Part shown: piece after piece, positions 10,301-18,274 of the stretch
Position numbering within the stretch: position 1 is the first letter of the stretch
How the letters are laid out: each line of letters opens with the position of its first letter
DNA from: Kordia jejudonensis
Lineage (GTDB): Bacteria > Bacteroidota > Bacteroidia > Flavobacteriales > Flavobacteriaceae
Assembly (NCBI RefSeq): GCF_001005315.1
Contig: NZ_LBMG01000016.1
Location: 59,706-123,705, forward strand
Direction: 5' to 3'
Length of the DNA stretch: 64,000 nucleotides
Notes under the pieces: generated by a model
Told to the model about the DNA's origin: nothing
Database searches by the model: none
The model's input: only the letters and a program-made list of their open reading frames with translations
Made by a program: the position numbers and the translations under genes

Positions 10301-13300
10301 AACAGTTATACTAACCTTAGTTGCTGCTTTAAAAGATATGACGGTCACTGTTGATGTTGAAAAAGATCATAAAATTATCAACACATATGTTATTTCGATG
10401 AAAAACGGCAAGAAGGAAGTGAAAATTCCTGTGTCAAAAGCTGATGAAGGTGGTTTTAAAATACATTGTACAACGACTATTTTTAACAGTATTGTGTCAA
10501 AACCTGTGAATGTTTCTGTAATATATCCGCCATCCGAATTGCAAATTGAAACAACGACTTTTAGAGACAAACTAAAACCTGGACAAGAAGAAACGTGGAG
10601 TTTCCATATCAAAGGTGCAAAAGGAGAAAAAGTTACGTCTGAATTATTGACAAGTATGTATGATGCTTCTTTGGACGAATTTAGATCGCATAAATGGCAG
10701 TTTTCGCCATTAGATCAACCTATATATTACAGTTCTATATCTATAAAAGCTTCGCAAAGTTTCGGAACAACAGGTTTTACTCGCTACACTAATTATTCTG
10801 CCAAATACTACGATACACAATCGTACGACAGACTCAATTGGTTTGGCTTCCGAATGCAAAATGCAAGAAATCAATATCTGCGAAAAAATGTACTACGATC
10901 AAGTCAACGAATATCATCGACAATGCAAGGTATTTCAGGTGGAGTTGAAGTTGTAAATGATGCCGAAATGGTAGAAGAAGTTGCATTTATGACAGCTAAT
11001 GAAAGTACTCCAATTAATACTAAAGAAAAAGATAATGCTTCTTTTAGAGATGGAGATGCTGAATCAAGTAAAATGTATGAGCTATTTGAAGAAGAAACAA
11101 CGATTGTTCCGCGCAAAAATTTGCAAGAAACGGCGTTTTTCTTTCCACAATTACAAACAGACAAAGATGGAAATGTTTCGTTTAGCTTTACAACTCCTGA
11201 AGCCTTAACGAAGTGGAAATTGCAACTGTTAGCACATACAAAAGAGTTACATTCGGCAACGAAATCACTAACAACAGTGACGCAAAAAGAATTAATGGTA
11301 TTGCCAAATGTACCGCGTTTTTTACGTGAAGGCGATAAAATTGTCATTAGTAGCAAAATTTCAAATCTTTCTGAAAATAACTTAACAGGAGAAGCGTCAT
11401 TGCAATTGGTTGATCCTATTACTGGAAACGACATCAATCCTGCATTATTTCCACGATTAGGAACTCCAACACAAGCATTTTCAGTAGATGCCAACGGAAA
11501 CACACAAGTATCTTGGACTTTATACATTCCAAAAACCATTCAGGCAGTTCAGTATACAATTACTGCAAAAGCGGGCAACTTTTCCGATGGAGAACAAGGT
11601 GCGTTGCCTGTATTATCAAACAGAATGCTAGTGACGGAAACCTTGCCAATGTGGATTCGTTCCAACGAAACAAAAACATTTACATTAGACAAACTTTCAA
11701 ACACAAGTTCGGCAACATTACAACATCATAAACTAAGTTTGGAAGTAACTTCTAATCCTGCTTGGTATGCGGTACAAGCATTGCCGTATTTAATGGAATA
11801 TCCATACGAATGTGCCGAACAAACATTCTCACGATATTACGCAAATGCATTGGCGAGTCACATTGCAAATAGCAATCCGAGAATTCAAGAAGTATTCAAT
11901 CAGTGGAAAACTTCGGATGCATTGTTGAGTAATTTAGAGAAGAATCAGGAATTAAAATCTTTACTAATTCAAGAAACGCCTTGGGTTCGCGATGCACAAT
12001 CAGAAACGGAACAGAAGAAACGAATTGCGTTATTATTCGATCTTAACCGAATGAAAAATGAACAATCAAGTACGCTTCAAAAGTTAGCACAAATGCAATA
12101 CGATTCAGGCGGTTTTCCTTGGTTTAAAGGTGGACGCAGTAACCGATTCATCACACAACATATTATTGCAGGTTATGGACATTTAGACAAACTCGGCGTA
12201 GAAATTTACACAACTAATGAAGCTTCAATGCTTATTGAAAAAGCAATTGGTTATTTGGATGCAGAATTTGTACAAGAATACAAAGACCTTCGAAAATATG
12301 ACAAAGATGTAGATTTATCAAAAGATCATTTGTCGTATTCTCAATTGCATTATTTGTACACGCGAAGCTTCTTTCCTCAGTTTGAAAGATCGAAAGAAGT
12401 ATTGGAAATTACAGATTATTACAGAGGACAAATCAAGAAATATTGGTTGAATAGAAGTTTATATTCAAAAGGATTAATGGCGTTAGTTTCGCACAGATAT
12501 AACAATCCAAATACGGCAACTGCAATTGTACGTTCGTTGGCGGAAAATAGCATTACAAGTGACGAATTGGGCATGTATTGGAAAGCAAATACGGCTTCTT
12601 GGTATTGGTATCAGGCGCCAATTGAAACGCAAGCGTTGATGATTGAAGTATTTTCAGAAATTTCTAATGACATCACTACGGTAGATAATCTAAAGATTTG
12701 GCTGTTGAAGAACAAACAAACCAATCGTTGGTCAACCACCAAAGCAACTTCGGATGCAGTCTATGCGTTATTATTGCAAGGAAGCGATTGGCTTTCGGTA
12801 ACGGACATGGTAGATGTGACGGTTGGAAATCAAAAAATTTCGCCAACTAGCTTAGAAAATGTAAAAGTAGAAGCTGGCACAGGATATTTTAAAACCTCAT
12901 GGAATGGAAACGAAATCACGCCTGAAATGGCAAAAGTAACCATGACCAAGAAAGGTAAAGGAATCGCTTGGGGCGGATTGTACTGGCAATATTTTGAAGA
13001 TTTAGATAAAATTACCACAGCTGAAACTTCATTAAAATTAAGCAAAAAACTATTCAAACGCACATATGATGATACAGGCGAAGTGTTGACAGCAATTGAC
13101 GAAAACAGCAAATTAGCCTTGGGCGATTTAATTCGAGTTCGCATAGAATTACGCAATGACAGAGTCATGGAATTTGTACATATGAAAGACATGCGTGCGG
13201 CTGGTTTGGAACCAATTAATGTATTATCGCAATACAAGTGGCAAGATGGTTTGGGTTATTACGAAAGTACCAAAGATGCTAGTACGAATTTCTTTTTCGA

Positions 13301-13448
13301 TTACTTACCAAAAGGTGTTTTTGTGTTTGAATATGATTTGCGTGTAAACAATAAAGGAGAATTTTCAAACGGAATTACAACCATTCAAAGTATGTACGCG
13401 CCTGAGTTTAGCAGTCATAGTGAAGGTGTTCGTGTGAACGTGGACTAG
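7356..13448 (+). CDS. Giant bacterial alpha-2-macroglobulin family protein
   Basis: 2030 residues, predicted exported (signal MKNILTLFMIVLFSQFSNAQ). Bacterial alpha-2-macroglobulins are protease traps that protect the envelope. The N-terminal ~450 residues are helical and lineage-specific. Macroglobulin domains follow, with the typical TDRSIYRPAQTLHFKG motif near residue 584. The A2M bait/MG7-8 region has FFPQLQTDKDGNVSF (about 1260) and VLPNVPRFLREGDK (about 1312). The thioester motif CAEQ starts at Cys1486 and is followed by the alpha/alpha-toroid TED domain (GGFPWFKGG...) and a C-terminal receptor-like domain. The signal peptide ends in NAQQ with no lipobox cysteine, unlike E. coli YfhM. 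No pbpC neighbour is present. It stands alone between a divergent TPR gene and a repeat array. Confidence 0.93.
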   Translation: MKNILTLFMIVLFSQFSNAQQNYLSLWKEVETFDKKGLTKSAFEKVSEIAALAKRDKNNPQIIKAFLKKASYQLILEEDAQLTIVNDLKAEIATQSFPTKNILQSILGTIYWQYFQGSRYLFYNRTKTNEKVDANDFRTWDLETLFSEIHLHFDASLENATQLQQLDISAFDAILYKEKGSEKYRPTVYDFLAHNALKFYKSDENNITKPAFAFTIDNPEYLCDATLFTKLNLTTKDSLSLEAKALKIYQDLIRFHLQDKTPEALIDVNIERLYFVQQKATFSDKNEKLIEAFQNEKTNYPTHPHSGMYDAETAVLYQRQASKYNAITNPEYQWSYKKAIQLCDGVIAKFPKSIAAKKCEIIKHGIKKPELNIQTENYLPIATVSKVLVSYKNVDRLYFSSIPITQAEYESFQKIYRKEERYAFLKQLRAYETWNVKLPTENDYHLHTTEVSLPALKNGYHVITASKTADFSKDFYAFGIVQVTNMALIHKNSPTNSIFQVTNRNTGTPIANQEVEFNYTTRSSKRLLSKKLTTDNTGSVIFNNEASLRNVRIHIKNDTETAHFGSYYIYKSYGVSNNDPKVNLFFFTDRSIYRPAQTLHFKGILVKTEDGKSTVLANEKIFVILYDTNRQKVSEQTFVTNEYGSIKGEFILPNSGLTGTYMLEADVDEFPTANGRTNFSVEEYKRPKFEAEFLPVKNSYSVNDDVIAKGNAKAFAGSNITDAKVTYTVKRTPRYPAWAFWRRPYIQTSSQQITSGETTTDASGNFEITFKAIPDTTVDKTLLPIFDYEVSADITDLNGETRSTTTTIHVGYHTLTAKVDMNRLINANNRAHTLTVVTKNLNGEEVNATGTITIHKLQAPDRVLRKRPWNVPDYAMLSESEFKKQFPHDAYTREEEDFKQWKKGKKVFDESFDTEKSSKLELGNIKRWKSGKYVIELNTKDANGMEIKDIVYADVFNEKDDVTADQKLLEVSIDKVLYQPNETVILTLVAALKDMTVTVDVEKDHKIINTYVISMKNGKKEVKIPVSKADEGGFKIHCTTTIFNSIVSKPVNVSVIYPPSELQIETTTFRDKLKPGQEETWSFHIKGAKGEKVTSELLTSMYDASLDEFRSHKWQFSPLDQPIYYSSISIKASQSFGTTGFTRYTNYSAKYYDTQSYDRLNWFGFRMQNARNQYLRKNVLRSSQRISSTMQGISGGVEVVNDAEMVEEVAFMTANESTPINTKEKDNASFRDGDAESSKMYELFEEETTIVPRKNLQETAFFFPQLQTDKDGNVSFSFTTPEALTKWKLQLLAHTKELHSATKSLTTVTQKELMVLPNVPRFLREGDKIVISSKISNLSENNLTGEASLQLVDPITGNDINPALFPRLGTPTQAFSVDANGNTQVSWTLYIPKTIQAVQYTITAKAGNFSDGEQGALPVLSNRMLVTETLPMWIRSNETKTFTLDKLSNTSSATLQHHKLSLEVTSNPAWYAVQALPYLMEYPYECAEQTFSRYYANALASHIANSNPRIQEVFNQWKTSDALLSNLEKNQELKSLLIQETPWVRDAQSETEQKKRIALLFDLNRMKNEQSSTLQKLAQMQYDSGGFPWFKGGRSNRFITQHIIAGYGHLDKLGVEIYTTNEASMLIEKAIGYLDAEFVQEYKDLRKYDKDVDLSKDHLSYSQLHYLYTRSFFPQFERSKEVLEITDYYRGQIKKYWLNRSLYSKGLMALVSHRYNNPNTATAIVRSLAENSITSDELGMYWKANTASWYWYQAPIETQALMIEVFSEISNDITTVDNLKIWLLKNKQTNRWSTTKATSDAVYALLLQGSDWLSVTDMVDVTVGNQKISPTSLENVKVEAGTGYFKTSWNGNEITPEMAKVTMTKKGKGIAWGGLYWQYFEDLDKITTAETSLKLSKKLFKRTYDDTGEVLTAIDENSKLALGDLIRVRIELRNDRVMEFVHMKDMRAAGLEPINVLSQYKWQDGLGYYESTKDASTNFFFDYLPKGVFVFEYDLRVNNKGEFSNGITTIQSMYAPEFSSHSEGVRVNVD

Positions 13449-13460
13449 ATTGGTGTTTTG

Positions 13461-14143
13461 TTATTTGTTGATTTGTTAATTTGTTAATTCGTTAATTTGA
13501 AAATACAACCATTACGTCAAACCGAGTGAATTTGTACAACAAATTTGTATCGAGAGCTGCTTTGTATCTCGACTGCGCTCGATATGACAATTGTTGTTAG
13601 TCAACTTAGTACTGGAATCTGAGACTGGAAACTGTTAAGTCGTTGATTTGTTGATTTGTTGATTTGAAAATAGAACCATTGCGTTAGTTTAAATGAATTT
13701 GTGCAATCAATTTGCATCGTGAGCTGCTTTATATCTCGACTGCGCTCGATGTGACAATTGTTGTTAGTCAACTTAGTACTGGAAACTGTTTATTCGTTAA
13801 TTTGTTAATTTGTTAATTTGAAAATACAACCATTGCGTTAGTTTAAATGAATTTGTACAACAAATTTGTATCGAGAGCTGTTTTGTATCTCGACTGCGCT
13901 CGATATGATAATTGTTGTTAGTCAACTTAGTACTGGAAACTGAGACTGGAAACTGTTAAGTTGTTGATTCGTTTATTCGTTTATTCGTTAATTCGTTAAT
14001 TTGAAAATACAACCATTACGTCAGATCAAGTGAATTTGTGCAATCAATTTGTATCGAGAGCTGCTTTATATCTCGACTGCGCTCGATATGACAATTGTTG
14101 TTAGTCAACTTAGTACTGAAAACTGAGACTGGAAACTGTTGAT
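13461..14143 (+). repeat. Long-period repeat array 1 (four units)
   Basis: Four units in direct orientation; the TTGAAAATA landmark is at 13497, 13664, 13818 and 14001 (periods 167, 154, 183). Each unit has a 40-60 bp run of degenerate 8-9-mers (TTCGTTAAT, TTGTTGATT, TTTATTCG). A ~120-bp core follows: TTGAAAATACAACCATTACG, AGTGAATTTGTRCAAC, ATCGAGAGCTGC, the hairpin-forming TATCTCGACTGCGCTCGATA, TGACAATTGTTGTTAGTCAA and ACTGAGACTGGAAACTG. No unit carries a gene. It starts 12 bp after the alpha-2-macroglobulin stop codon. It accounts for most of the 894-bp gap to the next gene; the last ~200 bp (14144-14342) hold only AT-rich presumptive promoter sequence. Confidence 0.9.
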
Positions 14144-14342
14144 TGATTCCGTATCAAAACTCCTCCAATTCCCTTTGCTTATTTAGATACTTTCCAAAGT
14201 CAAGTAAAAGTACTTGCATTTGCGTATAATACACTTGTATTTCACTTTGAGCGAAAATACGCTTCCCTATTGTTTATAAAAGTGACAATTTTACCCTATC
14301 AAACAAACCTTATTAATTAATCATTTTTTAAAAGCAATTAGT

Positions 14343-14597
14343 ATGAGTACATCAACTTTAATTTTAGACGCACAATCAAACGGTAGTGCACAAGTAACAC
14401 CAAGTAGATTTCCAGCACAAATCACACTTTCATTTGAACCGCAAGGAGAAGCAGAAGTTTTTTATGGTCTTGACGGACAAAGACCTTCGATTCCATTACA
14501 TCCTGGAGTTTCAAAAGTTGTTGTGAATGTCAACTCTTTACAGTTAGACTACAGAACCGTAAGTGAAAAAACGAAACTTCAATGGGAAATGGATTAA
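14343..14597 (+). CDS. Small hypothetical protein
   Basis: 84 residues (starts MSTSTLILDAQSNGSAQ), with no signal peptide, transmembrane segment or cysteine. The composition suggests a small beta-sandwich (ITLSFEPQGEAEVFYGLDG, SKVVVNVNSLQLDYRTV). I recognise no family. It is preceded by ~190 bp of non-repeat sequence after repeat array 1 and followed by a terminator-like hairpin, so it is probably a monocistronic transcription unit. The coding call rests on a clean start, protein-like composition and the flanking terminator. Confidence 0.6.
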   Translation: MSTSTLILDAQSNGSAQVTPSRFPAQITLSFEPQGEAEVFYGLDGQRPSIPLHPGVSKVVVNVNSLQLDYRTVSEKTKLQWEMD

Positions 14598-14629
14598 TCT
14601 GTAGACATTTCATCCATAGAATTATACAA

Positions 14630-14668
14630 GGCATTCTTTTTATATTAGGAATGTCTTTGTGTTTTTAA
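14630..14668 (+). terminator. Intrinsic terminator after the 84-aa gene
   Basis: Stem GGCATTC (14630-14636) with GAATGTC (14649-14655), one G-T pair, then a T-rich tail to 14668. It lies 33 bp after the stop codon of the small gene at 14343. Confidence 0.5.
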
Positions 14669-14675
14669 CTTCCAT

Positions 14676-15236
14676 CTATTCTTTTTTATGTTTAAATGTT
14701 ACTTTTGAAGATGTATCACTATTAAATTGTACATGTGTGATTTCGGTAAGCTTCTCTCCTATTGCTTCCAAAGAAGTATTTACTGTAAATGTATATTTCA
14801 TTTCAAATTTACATTCACATGAACAGTGATTACCAAACGGATGATATAGAATATTTAGAGTAGTTTCATCCACAATTTCTGCTTCACATAAAAATTCAGA
14901 ACAGCAGTTTTCTACAACAGTAAATTCAATCAAAAATCGATCTTCTGCATTGGTTATTTTTGTAATTTTCTTATCATCATCAGGATTTTCAATTCCTCCT
15001 CCAGAATTTTCACAAGAGCTTACTGCTGCCGAAGTCAATACATAACCATCCACATTTTGTAAATAACGAAGTTTTACACTTTCAGTAAATAGTTGATTTC
15101 CTTTCGGAGATATTACTATTGATTGTATTTCTTGTTGTACTTCCTTTTTTACTGTTTCTTTTTGAGTATTATTTTTTTCACAACTTATTAGAAGAAGTAT
15201 TAATAAAATCATTTGTGCAAGTATGAATCTTTTCAT
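14676..15236 (-). CDS. Putative lipoprotein, cysteine-rich
   Basis: 186 residues. The signal MKRFILAQMILLILLLISC ends in a lipobox (LLISC), so a lipoprotein is predicted. Residues after the lipidated cysteine are charged (KNNTQKETVKKEVQQE), typical of an exported tether. The domain contains several cysteines (SSCENSGG, ENCCSEFLCEAE, NHCSCECKFE), suggesting disulfides or metal binding after export. I recognise no family. It is convergent with the 84-aa gene and has its own short upstream region shared with a gene remnant on the other strand. Confidence 0.65.
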   Translation of the reverse strand: MKRFILAQMILLILLLISCEKNNTQKETVKKEVQQEIQSIVISPKGNQLFTESVKLRYLQNVDGYVLTSAAVSSCENSGGGIENPDDDKKITKITNAEDRFLIEFTVVENCCSEFLCEAEIVDETTLNILYHPFGNHCSCECKFEMKYTFTVNTSLEAIGEKLTEITHVQFNSDTSSKVTFKHKKE

Positions 15237-15254
15237 GATTTGTAAATATAAAGT

Positions 15255-15422
15255 AAAGATTCAGACATTATTTTAGGATTGATTCCTATTCTCTCGCACT
15301 TGGAACATCCCAAACTTTCTGAATTACTAACGGAGTTTCCCGATTGTGTAAATTTTGATGACAACCGAAAAATAGATATCTATTTTCTTAATGTTTCTAA
15401 AGAAGAAAAACATCATTCATAA
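15255..15422 (+). pseudogene. Possible gene remnant (C-terminal fragment)
   Basis: A 56-codon open stretch with protein-like composition (IPILSHLEHPKLSELLTEFP, KIDIYFLNVSKEEKHH) ending in TAA at 15420-15422. There is no ATG; the only candidate starts are ATT and TTG codons (TTG at 15279). An in-frame stop lies just upstream of 15255. It overlaps the 3' end of the convergent gene at 15413 by 10 bp. It looks like the tail of a decayed gene or a very short gene with a TTG start. I could not identify the parent family. Confidence 0.3.
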
Positions 15423-16552
15423 TATTCAATTTCAAAAATAGTTTCTTTATGAAGTATTTTTTCGCCACCAAGGTAATAGTATGACTTGATGCTTTTCGGA
15501 TTTACTTTTTCGTCATATAAATACTCATATTCAACATCTAGTGAAACTAAATTTCCTTTTTGATAAAATACCAAAGTGCCTTCGACCAAATGCATGCGAT
15601 CTTGTGCATCATACGTTACGGTGTAGTTTTCTTTGTCTTCTCCTTTTGTACGTTGATACGCTGTAATTTTATTTGTTTTTGAGTATTCAAACGTTCCTTT
15701 TTGGATACTATCGCTTGTTACCACTACCGGAAACGTTTCATATGGCTGATTCGCGATTGGTATGTCAATTTCGTAATAATCAAACAAATACCGTTTATAT
15801 ATAGTTTCAAAATGCATCAATAAGTTATCTTCCGAATATGTGTATGTCTTTTTGTAAACGTCAATCACTTCCCCAAATTTGTCATAGACTATTTTTTGAG
15901 TTGGTACATCATTTTTATATCTGACTAATTCCAAAAATTTATCTTCAAATCCAGACCTAAAATATTCAACTGATTCATCTTCATCATTATATTCTTCTGC
16001 AATGAAGCTTTCAAATTGATGTATTTCGAGCAATCGATCTTTCTCGTCGTACACATACGAAATGCTATCACTATTATTATAATACGCAATCAAACGATCA
16101 TTTTCATACACATATTTATCATCGCCAATCAAATCTGGTTCGTATTCAAACCCTTCTGGCACTACTTCTCTTTTGACCGTTTTTATAGTTTGATTTCCGT
16201 TGGTTTCAATACTAGCTTTTGGTTCTTTCAAATGAAAGGTTACGTCTTTTGAATCTTCAATTCCGTATGAATATGTACGTGCTTCTGTACGTTCCAATTG
16301 TCCTTTCGTATTGACAAAGAGCATTGTTTTTTGTGTAAAAATGACATCAACTCCGCTTTCATATTCCTTGTAAGTGCGAATCACTTTTTTCACATTTCCA
16401 TTATATTTTGATGGATCCGAAATTTTTTCGTTGTCTAAATATTGGTAAAATGTGCTTTCAGGCGAAACTATTACAGGTTTTTTAAATTCTTGTGCGTGTA
16501 CATTCGCGAAAGCGAAATAAAAACTGAGGAAATAAAAAATGTTTCTTTTCAT
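15413..16552 (-). CDS. Secreted hypothetical protein with YD-like repeats
   Basis: 379 residues with a signal peptide (MKRNIFYFLSFYFAFANVHAQ). The body carries several short repeats of the form YD-x-x-DRL-x-x-(I/V), for example SYVYDEKDRLLEIHQF (about residue 165), KIVYDKFGEVIDVY and TVTYDAQDRMHLVEG. These resemble degenerate YD/RHS-type beta-strand repeats, often seen in extracellular Bacteroidetes proteins. No toxin or protease domain is visible. Its start codon abuts repeat array 2, so its promoter must lie in or next to the first repeat unit. The function is unknown. Confidence 0.65.
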   Translation of the reverse strand: MKRNIFYFLSFYFAFANVHAQEFKKPVIVSPESTFYQYLDNEKISDPSKYNGNVKKVIRTYKEYESGVDVIFTQKTMLFVNTKGQLERTEARTYSYGIEDSKDVTFHLKEPKASIETNGNQTIKTVKREVVPEGFEYEPDLIGDDKYVYENDRLIAYYNNSDSISYVYDEKDRLLEIHQFESFIAEEYNDEDESVEYFRSGFEDKFLELVRYKNDVPTQKIVYDKFGEVIDVYKKTYTYSEDNLLMHFETIYKRYLFDYYEIDIPIANQPYETFPVVVTSDSIQKGTFEYSKTNKITAYQRTKGEDKENYTVTYDAQDRMHLVEGTLVFYQKGNLVSLDVEYEYLYDEKVNPKSIKSYYYLGGEKILHKETIFEIEYYE

Positions 16553-16584
16553 AAAAATGGTATTCCTGACTAAGATATAATTTT

Positions 16585-17510
16585 TTGTTGATTTGTGAAT
16601 TTTGAATTTGATGATTCGTTTATTTGTTTATTTGTTTATTCGAAAATACATACATACATTAAACCGAGTGAATTTGTAAAATATTTGTATCGAAAGTTGC
16701 TTTGTATCTCGACTGCGCTCGATATGACAATTGTTGTTAGTAAACTCATTATTGAAAACTGAAACTGAAAACTGTTGATTTGTTTATTCGTTAATTCGTT
16801 TATTCGTTTATTCGTTTATTCGAAAATAAAACCATACGTCAAACCGAGTGAATTTGTGCACCAATTTTGTATCAAGAGCTGCTTTTATATCTCGACTGCG
16901 CTCGATATGACAATTGTTATTTGTAAACTTTTTTCTGAAAACTGAGACTGAAAAGTGTTGACTCGTTAATTCGTTAATTCGTTAATTCGTCAATTTGAAA
17001 ATACAACCATACGTCAAACCGAGTGAATTTGTGCACCAATTTTGTATCAAGAACTGCTTTTATATCTCGACTGCGCTCGATATGACAATTGTTACATGTA
17101 AACTTTTTTCTGAAAACTGAGACTGAAAAGTGTTGACTCGTTAATTCGTTAATTCGTTAATTCGTCAATTTGAAAATAAAACCATACGTCAAACCGAGTG
17201 AATTTGTGCACCAATTTTGTATCAAGAGCTGCTTTTATATCTCGACTGCGCTCGATATGACAATTGTTACATGTAAACTTTTTTCTGAAAACTGAGACTG
17301 AAAAGTGTTGACTCGTTAATTCGTTAATTCGTTAATTCGTCAATTTGAAAATACAACCATACGTCAAACCGAGTGAATTTGTGCACCAATTTTGTATCAA
17401 GAACTGCTTTTATATCTCGACTGCGCTCGATATGACAATTGTTGTTCGTAAACGTTTTACTGAAAACTGAGACTGGAAACTGTTTATTCGTTGATTCGTT
17501 AATTTGAAAA
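16585..17510 (+). repeat. Long-period repeat array 2 (five units, three almost identical at 175 bp)
   Basis: The same family and orientation as array 1. The landmark (TTG/TCG)AAAATA is at 16640, 16820, 16995, 17170 and 17345, with periods 180, 175, 175, 175. Units 3-5 differ at only a few positions. The core keeps CAAACCGAGTGAATTTGTGC, the hairpin TATCTCGACTGCGCTCGATA, TGACAATTGTT and GAAAACTGAGACTGAAAA. Each core is preceded by a run of TTCGTTAAT/TCGTTTATT. The array fills the 973-bp gap between two minus-strand genes. A partial sixth flank at 17484-17510 runs up to the stop codon of the peptidase gene. Confidence 0.92.
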
Positions 17511-17525
17511 TTTGAAAGCAAGGTA

Positions 17526-18218
17526 TTATACCAACTCCGATTCCAAACGCTCTTCAATCACTTGATCGCCTTTTTTGTAAACATAATACGAATGATTTTC
17601 TTCGTCTATCGACATGGCTTTGACAGGTGTTCCGTTTTCAAACACAATACCTGATAAGTCATCGCACGCATATCCATCTGTCAAAATTCCGTTAGCAATG
17701 TTACTATGAAATAATGGACGACGTGAAGCTTCCGAATGGTAATGTGGACAATGACTGAACGGCAAGAAATTGAAACCTTCCACAAATGTGAGTTCTTTAG
17801 GTCGCGAATCTGTAAAACCTCCATTGAACCAACACAGCGAACCTGCGCTTCCGCCAGCCAATACAATTCCTTTTTTATACGCTTTCATCAATGCTTTGTC
17901 AATTTCGTGCGCTTTGAGTAAAGTCATCATGTTTAATGTATTTCCACCACCGACAATAATGGCATCCATTTCTAGCAAATAATCTTCAAAAGCCCAATCT
18001 TGTGAACTTGAACTAATCCAAACTTTTAAAATGTGTGGTTCTACTTCTAAATCATGACATAACTCATACCAATAATTGATGTACCAAAGTGCATCGCCTG
18101 TTGCGGTTGGTAAAAAGCAAATTCGTGGTTTTGATTTTCCTGTGAGTTTGGCTGTGTATTTTACAAATTCTCGATTGACTTGTCCGCCGTAAACAAATAA
18201 TGTTGGTGTTGCATTCAT
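17526..18218 (-). CDS. Peptidase E-like (S51 family) serine peptidase
   Basis: 230 residues, cytoplasmic. S51 peptidases (dipeptidase E, cyanophycinase relatives) hydrolyse Asp-X dipeptides or related bonds. The nucleophile serine sits in LAGGSAGSLCW (about residue 120). The preceding VGGGNTLNMM (about residues 90-100) and the His-containing FSHCPHYHSEASRR (about 155-170) match the family pattern. The length fits dipeptidase E. The stop codon directly abuts repeat array 2. The family assignment is firm; the true substrate (Asp-X dipeptide or other) is not tested. Confidence 0.85.
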   Translation of the reverse strand: MNATPTLFVYGGQVNREFVKYTAKLTGKSKPRICFLPTATGDALWYINYWYELCHDLEVEPHILKVWISSSSQDWAFEDYLLEMDAIIVGGGNTLNMMTLLKAHEIDKALMKAYKKGIVLAGGSAGSLCWFNGGFTDSRPKELTFVEGFNFLPFSHCPHYHSEASRRPLFHSNIANGILTDGYACDDLSGIVFENGTPVKAMSIDEENHSYYVYKKGDQVIEERLESELV

Positions 18219-18274
18219 GGTTTTATGTTGGATTGTTGGATTAAAGTTAAAAATATCTTTTTATAAATGTATGG

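Noticed and set aside
10904..11539. 211-aa minus-strand ORF inside the alpha-2-macroglobulin gene
   Set aside because: The complementary frame of a conserved domain region; it lacks protein-like features and would overlap the gene entirely.
13449..17525. Repeat arrays considered as CRISPR
   Set aside because: The units are 154-183 bp, contain no short identical repeat with unique spacers, and no cas gene is nearby.
17324..17557. 77-aa minus-strand ORF in repeat array 2
   Set aside because: It translates the repeat unit (NFQINESTNK...) rather than a protein gene and overlaps the peptidase stop.
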